The translations under genes and the position numbers were made by a program. A stretch of DNA of 64,000 nt, taken from Bryum argenteum (taxonomy: Eukaryota; Streptophyta; Bryopsida; Bryales; Bryaceae). This document shows positions 46,794 through 58,130 of the stretch, in pieces (the stretch's first letter is position 1; each line of letters opens with the position of its first letter). The notes beneath the pieces are model-generated. The model searched no databases. It saw only the letters and a list, made by a program, of their open reading frames with translations, and was not told the origin of the DNA. The stretch covers positions 8,316,345 to 8,380,344 of the forward strand of contig CM073326.1 of assembly GCA_037043015.1 (NCBI GenBank). Reading direction: 5' to 3'.

Positions 46794-49700
46794 TCATTTT
46801 TTCTCCAAAAATCTATCCCTGGTAGCTCTAATCTTCAGAATTCCTAGTGTCACGGTTCCAATGACAAGTATCATCTTCAGCCCCACAGTAAGAATCTGTT
46901 GCAACTTTCGAGGCTGAGAGATAGCTACAATTTTATCCTTATCAGAGTCAAGGGATCGTTTTTCTTCTTGTAAGGAGACACCTACCTGTTCCTGTGCGAT
47001 CTGAGAGACTGATGCAATGTCATCCTTGGAAAGGTTCGCGCTATCCGCACCCCTTCCAAGGTCCTCCGCATCCCCCTTGTCAATACTGCAAATCAAAGGC
47101 TCAATGTAGGGCTGTGAAACACTGAGCGTAACCCCTGATTCATGGTGCACAGATGAATCGAGATCTAAGGGAATCCTTGAGCCAGACGTAGTGCCCTCGT
47201 GATTGTGATCCGTGCCAGTTGCTTCCAATTCTGGATCTAACTTGACAGGAATTCCAATGCATCCGTTTGGAAAGACGTCCTCAACTTCAGCATGGTCGAC
47301 ACTTATTCTTGCTATCTCATTCAAGATCGAGTCTTTACCTTGATCAGCATTACCATCGTCAAGAGAAGCACTTGCAGACTCATCTAAAACTCTGGGTCTC
47401 TCCGTATCAATGGTCGCTTCTCCAGCCTCGCATTCACGAACTTCAAGACGCTCCAGAGATTCAATGCACCGTATTGAACAGCTGCCTGATTCGCCAGCTG
47501 CTGTGAGCAAATGGTCTGATACGCCATAGCCATCCATATTGTCTGTGCTGTTCACATGATCCACCGTATACCGTAATGAACCGTTACCTAGCTCACCAGC
47601 TGCTGTGAGCAGATGATCTGGGACGCCATTACCATCTGTATTTTCTGTATTGTCCACGTGATCCACTGAGTCGTCATACAAAGCAGAAACAAAGCTCCAC
47701 TTCACATCCCCTCTATCTTCAACCGTTTCAGAAGCAATGCACTCAGCATCATGAATACTAGCAGGCGTTACACATGAAGTATGGCCAATAGAATGTCTGT
47801 CATCAACATCGCCGAGACTGGCAGTCTCAGAGTCCGAATCTGAAGTAGTCACAACTACTCTTAAACGCTCATGGTTGCTGGAATCGTTGGCAATGTCAAT
47901 CTCCTCTGAAACGAGAATTTGGGGAGGTGTACCGGCCTGGGCATGTTCGGAAATCTCTGTGGAGACCACCGGCATTTCCAAATGATCCTCATTGCTCTGG
48001 GCAATTTCTTCACCAGTAACAACCTCGTCGAAGCTCGTGCTGTTGCAGGCAATCTCAGAGTCCAGGTCTGGAGTAGTCACAACTACACTTAGTCGCTCAT
48101 GTTCGTCGGAATCCTTGACATTGTCATTCTCTTCTAGAATATGAATTAGGGGCGATGTTTCCGCCTCAGCATGTTCGGAAATCTTTGTGGAGGCTTCCGG
48201 CATTTCCGAGTGGTCCTCATTGCTATCGGGAGCCTCTACGCCGGCAACAGCCTCGTCGGAGCTCCTGTTGTTGGAGGTAATTTCAGATTCCCGACTGTTA
48301 CGTTCTTCCTCTCCGACATGTGCCAAATCAGATAAAGCACCAGATGTTTCGCTTGAGATCTCTTTCCCTGAGCGTGAAAGACCATCATCGCGGAAGGAGA
48401 CTTCAATACCAGGCAGATCCTCAGGGTCTTCAACGGTGGCACGTGTCTGGTGTTGTCCAACAGATTCAACCTGCTCAACCGGGTGGTCGAGAACATGTGC
48501 GGTAAGGTCCGAAGTGGAGACACCTTCCACAGGGTCTGCACTTCTTCCCGAATCGGAAATGGTAACAGGTGCAGTAATTGGCTCGTACTCTAAGCTATGA
48601 TCAGGGATCTCAATACTCTGAGATGCGATGTCCTTGTCACCACTCTCAACGCCGTGCGGTTTCTCAACTGAAAAGCTACCATTGCGGGTGCTACCTAGAC
48701 TTCCAACTATAGCCTCTGTATCTGACGGAGGTGAACCCGCATAAACCTCAACAGCAACCCCCTTTTCAGAAACGGGTGCGGCCTCGTAATCCACCAACCA
48801 ACGATCCCCGGGCAGCGATTCAGAAAGGCCTTCCGTAAACGTAGCTTCGCTATTATTTAAAATGGGGGGTTCCCCCCTCGTACTTTCCTTAGGGTCGACA
48901 ATGTCAATTTCCTGGTGGTATTCAGGGGAGGATTCTGGTGCACAAAGTTGCTCTGGATCGACTTCCCGCCTATCTGCCGATTTTATGTCCTCAGGGTCAG
49001 CAGTGTGGTTATCTAGAAAGGAATCAAAACCATCAGTGTCGTCTACCAAAGTGTCCCCAGTTTCGAGAAAATATGAAAAGATGTCGTCTCCATCAGGCGC
49101 TGCCGATACTTCAAAATCATGTTCCCGAAAATCATTGCTTCTTGCAGGAGAATCCAAGGAGTCTCTTTCAGTCTCACTGTTCCACGATGAAAAAACGGTC
49201 CGACCAAGATTACTCCCTATACTCGTACGTGGGGCCAGTTTACTTGTCTGTGAGGTGAACCTTGTAACAGGTTCACTCGACACGCTACGAGCGTCATCAA
49301 AGTCCGAGTCTTCGGACACATGATGATGTCCAACTTCGGAAGCAATTTCTGACACACTGCAGAAACTTGGAGAGCCTGTGTCGCTCGAATCTGCAGCAGC
49401 TACACTTCCGCCACCTTCAGACGTTCGAGGACTTCTTGCTTCTTCGGAGTGAACATCCGTGCGAGGTTTCTGAGCTCCGTTAACCTTCACATTCAGACCT
49501 TCGCCGGGGCGATTCGCTACCATCGATGTGCTTCTGATGCTCGGCCTTCGACCACCAATACCATTGCGGCCCTTGCTAGAAGATCCATCGCCCTGTAGGG
49601 TTTGCCTTTCCTGTGATTGCTTGTCAAGTCCAGATAATGTGTTTACCTTCTTCCGTAAGAAATCCGACCTCCGCGCTGGTGTCGAATTCGACTTTGTCAA

Positions 49701-51169
49701 TACCGGTTTCCGAATCGGTGCAGGATTAGGCGAAGATTCCCTCCTGCTCCCTTCGAGTGCTATATCCAGTGAGGGGTCGTCCTAAACCCACGAATACCAT
49801 TTTGTGATGTCAGAAAAGTGATTCGGTAGAAGGTAAACTGAATGAATCAAAAAGAAATTGGTGTCCTCCGGATTAATTAGAGAGTTTCGTATTATTGAAA
49901 TTATCCTTTCGAAATTCTCAAAATCATGCACGTAATTCCAACAAACTGATCCTGTGAGGATTTACCGCTTCATGGTCAGTTTGGATAAGTAGAGAAATTG
50001 TACGAAGCAAGATATAAAACTTTGTCATACCACGGACGTAAGAGGCCGTTGCGTCCGCCCTTGGCTGGTGATCCTCGTAAGGGTCCTCTCATCAGGCTCA
50101 GCTCTGTTCTTTGACGAAATTTGGGAATCAATACCTATCTGACTCCCTGTCAGACTGCGTGACCTGGACGACCTGTTAAATAACCAAATTGTAAAAATTA
50201 ATAATGCTTATAGAATACAACTCTAGAGAAATAATATTACACTTGCGCGAATATCATCTAGTTTCACATCCTCCCTTCACTGCACGTTTGGAGTAGGGTA
50301 GAAACTCCTATCATAATCTCTGCATTCTAGGTAGGTCTCTCACTGAAAAAGGCCCGCCAGTGAATAAAGTCTAACTGATTATGAAAAGATAAGCATGCAA
50401 AAAGTACCTGGCCGAATCAGGTGCTGGAGGATGCAATTTATTGCGAAGCAAACGGACGAGATCTTCGTGCTATACAACATCCACAGTTCCCGAGAAACAT
50501 AAGTTCAATGTTTGGTAGTCCCGTTAGCATCAACTCAGCGCCGCTAAACACGAAGCAATTACTCTTAGATGAGGCCATTTAATCATGAATCGGCACAAAC
50601 AGAAGTGGTTATCGACAGTGGTAGCATGTAAACAAAATCTGAAACAGCCATCTACATTGATCAAATCAGTGAACGAAGTGCACGCTTTGTAGAGGTTTCT
50701 TGCCGAATCAAACTATCTCGTAGCATTGACAAACCGACACGGAACAAAAACAGCAAAGAAATGTCTTCGCTTCCCTCTAAAAGCACGCAACTCGGCGCCA
50801 GACGTCTATCTCATCAAGTTTCATTATCAACTGCTAGGGATTACCGGGGTCTTATCATCATTTAAGCGACTCTTAACAGATTCACTCATGTTCCGCAAAG
50901 AAAGCCGCCAGAATCAAGAAACTCTACCGTTACACCTTGCCGGCGCGAACGATACAGCTTTCTTTGGCCGTTTGATTAACGATCTCAACCGGATTCATCA
51001 TTCGGCTTATCCGGCCATGGACACATCAACAACAAAACTGCAATTGTATTTTTGCAAGAATATCAAGAAACACTACACGTACCTTAACGCCAGCCGTGCG
51101 AATATTATGCTCGGTACACAATTGCTTGAGCTCCTTCCGCGGCAACTCATGCAAATTCACGTTCTCCAT
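46794..51169 (-). CDS. SAP-domain, acidic, C-terminally membrane-anchored protein (1092 aa)
   Basis: Exons: 51169-51083, 50469-50408, 50172-50031, 49781-46794, all in phase. The first two exons encode a SAP-like helix-extension-helix (ELPRKELKQLCTEHNIRTAG then VKHEDLVRLLRNKL, residues ~8-40), a DNA/chromatin-binding fold. A basic Ser/Arg-rich stretch (~45-130) follows, then about 900 residues of acidic, Ser/Asp/Glu-rich, probably disordered sequence. It ends with one hydrophobic helix (ILTVGLKMILVIGTVTLGIL) and a short basic tail (KIRATRDRFLEKK). Two internal repeats are visible: a ~75-aa unit (EDHSEMPEASTKISEHAEA / EDHLEMPVVSTEISEHAQA, also HERLSVVVTT / HERLRVVVTT) and a ~40-aa unit (DGNGVPDHLLTAAGE / DGYGVSDHLLTAAGE). 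I do not recognise a named family. SAP plus a membrane anchor suggests tethering of chromatin to a membrane, which is inference. An open frame of 184 codons on the + strand at 50726-51280 is a shadow. Confidence 0.85.
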
Positions 51170-51952
51170 TCTTGCTATAAAAAATCCTCCCGGAACTTAA
51201 TTCTCCTCCCCCCAATAATTCCGCCGAGCAACACTCTTCCGCTACTCCCGCATCTCACCACGCACGATAATCTCCAATGAATCGAAACTCTCAAGAACTG
51301 AAACGTCGAAACAGCTACACCTCTGCTCCTCTGAACGTACTAAAGTTTGAATCGTCCACAACGGGCTTGCAACAGAAAATGCCTTTCTCAAGCTGCTAAA
51401 TCAATCCCCGCAATCTCATTAAGTTTTTTTATGCTCGCTCTATCTCCTTTTCGATCTCTCTTGCTATCGTATACGTATTATAGCGCTGGTGGCAATATCT
51501 TTGCATCTAATTTCTCCGGTCCCTGCTCGCTTCTTCTTCGATTCCATTTCATTGCCTATTGCGCAAATGGACAATCCGCAACAAACAAGTGGAAAGAGTC
51601 CATGAAAAGCTGCCTTGCATTCTACTTCATAGCCATCTCTAGATTGCATGTAACTCTGACTAGTTCAATTCCGCAGGGGCCCATTCTATGGCGACCAAGC
51701 TAAACTCTTCGAAAGCATCAAGGCAACCTCGCTGGCTGGACCACCCCGCCTTTCCTCTGCTCCCACTGATGCATTCAATGTCGTATTTTATACGGTCCGT
51801 ATGTATACGGTTTCCTTTGTCGTGTACGTCCTAAGGCATTGATGGTGGTTTGAATTCAAAGATTAAGATGAAGTGTGGTAGTTGAGCATGCATTTGGTTT
51901 TGAACTTTCAACTATGTCTCGTATGAGAGTCATGATTTTGAATTTTTCTCTT

Positions 51953-52208
51953 TTGACCCATAAAGATTCTTGATTCAAAATTGCTTAAATTTTAGAAAAT
52001 GATCTTTGCTTACTTCATGGCAAAGGAACCGTAATCTCAGTTTCAATAAGAAAATCTAGCCGTAGGATCTTAAATTGAACTTGGATGTATAATTTGAATC
52101 GTTGATTCTTTTTCATTTGTGACATTATAATGGTCAAAGTTGGTTGATTTCTCTCGCTACGTGAACTCTCAAAGCCATTTTGGCTTTTTTAAATCTTTGG
52201 AGGTTAAC
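51953..52208. mobile_element. MITE of the GTTAACCCC family, diverged copy
   Basis: It aligns end to end with 52861-53130: TTGATTCAAAATTGCTTAAATT, GTAGGATCTTAAATTGAACTT and CATTATAATGGTCAAAGTTG-like blocks occur in the same order. The right end is AGGTTAACCC. The left TIR is eroded (GACCCATAAAG). Older than its neighbour. Confidence 0.75.
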
Positions 52209-52860
52209 CCTTCTCCGTGAGGGCATTAGGGCCTTTGCAGTGATTATGGGTTGATTTGTTTGGTTGTTATATTAATAGCTTTGCAAGAATGAATATTTCA
52301 TGTTTGAGCAATAATGTTACCAAGAGGTTAATCATTTTCAAAAATCACTATGTTCCTTTCTTTCCTTGGTCTTTTTTTTTTTTTTTCAAATTGCATTTAC
52401 ACTGTGAGAATTGACCAAGAAATTTATTGATGAATTGGAAAATACTTCACTACATTTGATTATCAAGTGTAAATTGTCATCGTCATGGATGTTGTGAAAT
52501 GACTACTTGTATGTAATACGTCACTTTTGAAACTTGGTTGTTAATATATATTTTTTATCTTTTACTATGAATTAAACAAATCCCTTTTGGTGTGAGTTCC
52601 TATACTTTTGAATACCAATAACATTTTCATCTCAAAATGGTAATATCTTAAAAAATTGACAGTCCAGTTCCATACATAAACTTCAAAATACTAGCCTATT
52701 ACATTCGGGCACTACTTTTACATGGAAAAATGGATGTTAGGAAGAGCTTAGAAATACAACGGTCAAGAATATAAGAAGAAGATTGGTAGAAATTGAGGCT
52801 CTTGCAATGTAATTGGTTGAAATAAATTCTTGACTGATAGATGGCATTCTCCACCGTAGT

Positions 52861-53130
52861 GTTAACCCCTAAAGGTCCTTGATACAAAATTGTTCAAATT
52901 ATCAAAAAGAACCTTCTTCTACTTCAGGTGCAAAGAAACTCAATCTAAGCATTGATTAGGAGATCCAACCATAGGATCTTGAAGTTAACTTGACCCTTTT
53001 CTCGCATGTCAAATTTGAACCGTTAATTTTTCTCCAATTTTGAGATTATAATGGTCAAAGTTGGCTGAATTTTCTCCTAGCGGAAATTCCAAAAAGCGAT
53101 TTCTGCTTTCTTGGACCTTTAGGGGTTAAC
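52861..53130. mobile_element. MITE with 18-bp perfect terminal inverted repeats (270 bp)
   Basis: The left end GTTAACCCCTAAAGGTCC is the exact reverse complement of the right end GGACCTTTAGGGGTTAAC. The interior is AT-rich without an open frame. A diverged copy lies 0.65 kb to the left. No target-site duplication could be fixed (left flank TAGT, right flank TAGC), so the superfamily is open. Confidence 0.85.
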
Positions 53131-53135
53131 TAGCC

Positions 53136-53645
53136 CTAAGGGCCGCTTTACACGAGAGGCCAAGCCCATTGATGGGGCCAATTCATGGTCATATCCTCTC
53201 TTGTGATTGGTCCAATTCTTGAAATTGGCCCGAGGGGCTTTACATGGGGAGTCAAGGCCAATTTTCTAAAATTATATTATAATGGGCGGGGGACAAGTTA
53301 TGACACGGCCCGCGCTCCAAAAGTTGGAAGATACAAGAATGGATGGCCAATTTATGGCCTAGAGGCCGTCTCTTGATTTCAATTAAAAAATATTATCTCA
53401 CTAAAATACTTCATTGTGAACAAATCAAAAGCATGGAATGTAGCTAATAATACGAATTGGCCCCATGGCCTTGTTTTTCCTTTTAGAAATCAGCCCCAAG
53501 GGCTTTACACATGGGGGAATTGGCCCACACTTTACTAATTGTTTAATGTGTTCTTCAAGTGGCCCATGGAGCCAATTGGGCTCAAAATGTGAGTGAATTG
53601 CCTTGAAGATTAGTTGGCCTTGACTCCCCATGTACAGCATTCCTA
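53136..53645. mobile_element. Mosaic of TIR element ends related to Harbinger-like ends
   Basis: GGGGCTTTACATGGGGAGTC starts at 53234, and its inverted counterpart, GACTCCCCATGTACAGC, lies at 53622-53638; similarity extends about 30 bp (AAGGCCAA). That gives a roughly 405-bp element. A related end, GGGCTTTACACATGGGG, occurs at 53499, and GGCCGCTTTACACGAGAGGC at 53140. The motif also resembles a block near 14.48 kb and, more loosely, the start of the 902-bp element at 40883. Nested or rearranged copies of one TIR family are likely. No transposase. Confidence 0.6.
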
Positions 53646-54301
53646 AGGTATCTTAGAAGTACTGTAAACAGTGAACACATGATGCTCACTTTCAAAATGC
53701 AAATTGGGTGAAAGCAATAAAAGGATTATTATAAGGCTTCTGCCGGTTACAGTTTTAAAAAAGACGGACATGGTTTTGGATCTGAATAGAAAACAAGACC
53801 CATTTTTTCCTTTATTCTTTTCATTCACACAAATAGAACTTATTTTCTGTTTGTGCTCACTCTCATTCATTATCATGATGATTTATTGGAAGCATTAAAT
53901 GTCTGTGATGAAGCTGCCACGTCATGACTCAACCTCAATGCAATGACATTAATTTTATTTTCTGTCTGCATAGTGATAAGAGTGGTGGTAAGGGCGGCCA
54001 TAGAGTGATAGGGCAGACAAAAACTGGGGGGATTTTCATATAGGGGAACACTTTTGTAATAAAAAATTGAGATAGGGGAACAATATTTGCAAAGAGGGGA
54101 AGGAATAACGTTTCAGTGTTGTGATAAAAGTAGGTAAATGAAGCTACGTGTTAGCTACAATATGTTACGATGTCAATCTTCTTCATATTAATCAATTTTT
54201 CTTGACCTTGTAAGGGCATTCCCGACGGTTTTAGGTTCATCCTCCCATTCGTCATATTTACTTTTTGAAATAAAAACTTGGTGATAAACATTCAACATCT
54301 A

Positions 54302-54656
54302 GATAGATAGAAACTCCGGTCCCTTTCTAAGGGGCCGGCGTGAATGAAGTGTCCGTTCGTAATTCTAATATCCCGATGGCCACCGGACAAGGAGAAATTG
54401 GAACAATACTACTTCCCTTCTCGAGAGTGGACACTATAACTACGCTAGTTTCTAGCCTAATTACTAATGCCTTGAAGATACTTGACATAGTATCCCCCAA
54501 AGGGCTTTGAGGTACCCATACAACAAGGTCCAAGGACCCCCCACGATAGTTGGGTGGACTATAGAGGTGAGCACCACGCCGGCATGGGGTATTGAACCCA
54601 CGACCTCCTCATTGGGGGCCTAAGCCCCAACCACCAAGCCAAGGCTTGTGGTGCCT
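54302..54656 (-). mobile_element. tRNA-derived SINE, copy 2 (complete, 355 bp)
   Basis: Bordered by a perfect 13-bp target-site duplication, CATTCAACATCTA (54289-54301 and 54657-54669). On the minus strand it starts AGGCACCACAAGCC. It has an A-box-like sequence (TTGGCTTGGTGGTTGGGG) and a B-box-like GGTCGTGGGTTCAATACC, the internal pol III promoter of a tRNA-type head. The body is unrelated to tRNA. The 3' end is TTTCTATCTATCT, a short tetranucleotide tail. It is intact from head to tail, and the perfect duplication suggests it is the youngest of the three copies here. Confidence 0.9.
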
Positions 54657-57439
54657 CATTCAACATCTACTATATTAGGTTGTTGCTAGAGTTTGTAAAG
54701 TATGCTACTAACCATCGTATAGCCAAGAAAGGCATAATCATCTTGTTTCTTGCTTGGAATTGTCTTTCCAATCGGGTACTGAAACTTTTAACAACTAAAA
54801 ATCCATGGTCGCCAGAACGACTTTTCTATTTTAAGCATCCTAAAGTTGATGAATCTACCAATTTTACAAGGGGAGCCTCCAAAAGCTACAAATACAATCT
54901 TCAAAGTCTCTAGTGATTTCTGAATTATTTCTCTCAAAATTTGTCCAAAATCATAAATTTAATATTACTCCAAAATTCTTTCACTTAGAATTCATAAACT
55001 TGTAAAGGCACCTACTCAACCTTCACTTATTCCTTTTATGTATCGTAATGCATGTGTTCCTACATTGTTGTTTTTAGGCCTCTATGTCAAAAAAAATAAA
55101 AAATTCATGAAGGTCAAAAAAGTGAAATAGTCTTTCAGATTTTGCATGATGGTACCCAAATTGATTACCTACATGGAAAAAAATATATGACCAAAATGTT
55201 TGAGGTAACAATGTTCAAATTTTCCTTTGCACCATGTAGACAATATCTTAAGAGCGATGCCCAAGAAACTTCTGCACCAGCTTTAAATGTTAAAATTTCA
55301 AAGATCATGCAAATCCAACAGTTGAGGTTATACATGGCAGTACTCAGCGTAGGAGATCCTAAGGTAGAGATACCCAAAACCACCAACATAAGAAAATTCT
55401 CCTATTTAAAGCTGGTCTATTTATAGTCTGTAATTTTCTGGGGGTGGCAAAATAGTTTTTAGGAAGGTTTGTAATTTTTTTGTAATTTTTTGTAAAACAC
55501 ATGAATTAATACAAATTTTCAAACAGTAAAGTACTGCAGGACCCGTAATCAACCTATAGGGTATGCAAAAACCACACCATGTGGTACTAAGTTTCACTCA
55601 TGATGATACCCAAAACCACCAGCTTTTTGAGTGTTCTGATTGGTCAGTTTGAATTGTGCAATTGGTGGTTCTAGGTCTCGACTGTGTTGGCCAAAGAAAG
55701 GTCTACAGGACAGAAGTGGGGTGGGTGGTGGTAATGGGTATCTCTACCATACAATTGAAACTACAAAAGAACTCTAAAAAATTTGATCATACCTCAATTT
55801 GAACAAGGTGGTAGAAAATCAGAGTTTTAATTTTGGATGTCCAAGAAACGCTCAACCCACAAACGCCCAAGGAAGCCTGAGGGGTTTATTTCCAACAAAA
55901 TCTTCTCTACAACTCTCATTGCACTCAACTTTTCACTTGTATTTTGATGTCAAATTGGTCACCTTCTTATGATGCATTCAAAAAGTAAAATTGTACAATT
56001 CAAATCACAATTTGCATAAGTGATTTTGTGTTTTAAAAAGATTGTGGTAGGTAGGTTGGGGTTGTACATAACCTCGTAGGAGGTTGCAAGCTCATTATTG
56101 ATTGGTTCATTCATGATACCCAAGTTCAAGAAGTGCACTATTCATGATGCCCAAGTCCAAAAGATGCTATGATCCAATTTCGAGCTGCCCGTTTCAAACC
56201 CCATGGGCGTTTAAGAGTTAAATCATAATATGGACTATTTAAGTGTGTATAGCAGTAGGTCTTCAACTTTCCAAAGAGTCCAATAAAGTTAGTTGAATGC
56301 CTTAAATCCCACGAATGCTAACAGACAAAAGTTGTCATTGGAGTGAGTACCAATGCAAGAATGTTAAGGCAAACACACACAACATGGTTGTTGAATGGGC
56401 CATATTTGAAATATTAAAAAAAATGGTGTGTTTTGATAGAATTGTTGTAGTACCCAAGGTACTTGATCTTCTCAATCAAATATCTCATATGCCAAAAGAA
56501 TAGTGCCATTTGGAGGCAAAAACATTTGTTTGGTCTCCCACTAAAAGGGAATCATTCCGTACATTTTGACCTAAAGAGGATGGGAAGAATTTAGGGTGGG
56601 TTCGTACTTTGATAAATAAGTTGTTATATTCTTGTTAGTGTGACAAAGCCTTTTGTTGCATAATCATTTGTATGTACTAAAGTGAGAAGTTCCTCATAGT
56701 TTGTATATGTCTAGTCTTAGTTTTAGATTGAGTTCTTCATGCAACTCTATGTTTCAGAGTTGCCCAAATAAATATCATGCCTTTCATTTTTTGTAAATAG
56801 AGATGAGCTATTGTGTGCCCTTGAGTTATTGGAAGCTTATGATAGATTTAAAAAACCTCGAATGATTCTAAGAGTGAAGTAGTAAATGATAGGTAACTCT
56901 AATGTGCAACGTATTTTTAGTAAAGGATGTGTCCTTTTATTTTGTATTAATTTGTCATGCTAACTCAAAATTAGTTGTATATGATTTTGAAATGCATAGT
57001 TTCCATAAATTGAATGGATGTCGCAATTTGCATAGTGAAGAAATCTGATCTTTTCTGTAAAACTACTATACTAGTACTTTATAAGATCCTACAATTAACA
57101 AAATTTATATTCCAATGGTAATAATAGATAACATGTTAATGGAATTTGCTATTAGTGTAAATTCAATTTCAGAATAAGGATTAGATATGAAAAAATGTCA
57201 ATTCATCTCTTGTCTATATCGTTATGGATAGAGTAGACAATATATCAATTAGTTGTACGTATACTAGATAAGACCCAAAATCGATCAAAATGTTAATTTG
57301 GCAGGATCCTATATTTCAGTAATCATAGTAACTAAAATATTTAGTAGAATGAGTATGAGTTTGATTTTCCGTATAGAAGATAGAGGTTGGATTGGAATAG
57401 ATGTCCAATCTAGCTACAACCCATTTGTGAGTATTTTAG

Positions 57440-58130
57440 TGGACAAATAGAATGGAACGTCAGTTAGTTGGATGTACACAAAGTGTCATATCAACCACAT
57501 TCTAAAGGTTAGGGTTACGCCAAATGCAATGTTAGTCAAATCAAGTGCAAAGAATTTTGGTTAAATTGGTTGTCAAAAATGTCAGTTAGATTGGTTGTTA
57601 CAAATGTTGGTTACTTGGCGTTAAATTGGGTGTCATATATGGCTATTAGATTGGCTAGTAAGAATATTCTATAAACTAGCTACAGAGAATGTCATGTAGA
57701 TTAGCAAGTGGAATCATCAACTAAGTCGGTTACTTGAAATATCACTTGCAATGATTGCTAGGATTGTTAGTTAGTTGGCCTTAAATGGAGTGTCAAGTAC
57801 GTAGGTTAGACGGGTGTTAGGAATATTCGGTAGATTGGGTGTCACAGACGTTGGGTATACTGGTTGTTGGAAATGTCAATTAGAGTGAGTGTGGTTGTAA
57901 ATTAGATAAATTATTGGACATTTTATTCGGATAAATTTTTGAAATTAACTCTTAAATTGATTGCCAAGAATGTTGTTTAGATATGTTGTTTAAAATATCA
58001 CTTAGAATAGGAGTTGTGAATGTGCTCCTAAGATTGGCTATTGATTGTTAGGATTGTCTATTAGATTGGCTATTGGAATGTCAAGTAGATTAGATGGGTG
58101 TTTGGTTGGATGTTGGTCAAATTGACTGTC
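57440..58130. repeat. Degenerate minisatellite-like region, unit about 24-36 bp
   Basis: Loose repeats of TTAGATTGGTTGT, AAATGTCAGTTAG and GGTTACTTGG-like words recur at irregular spacing (for example near 57.57, 57.60, 57.64, 57.76, 57.83 and 57.86 kb). No unit is well conserved, so the array is old or evolves by fragment gain. Noncoding. Confidence 0.55.

Noticed and set aside
50726-51280. 184-codon open frame on the + strand
   Set aside because: It overlaps the first exon and intron of the SAP-domain gene in antisense, with no known domain or codon signature.
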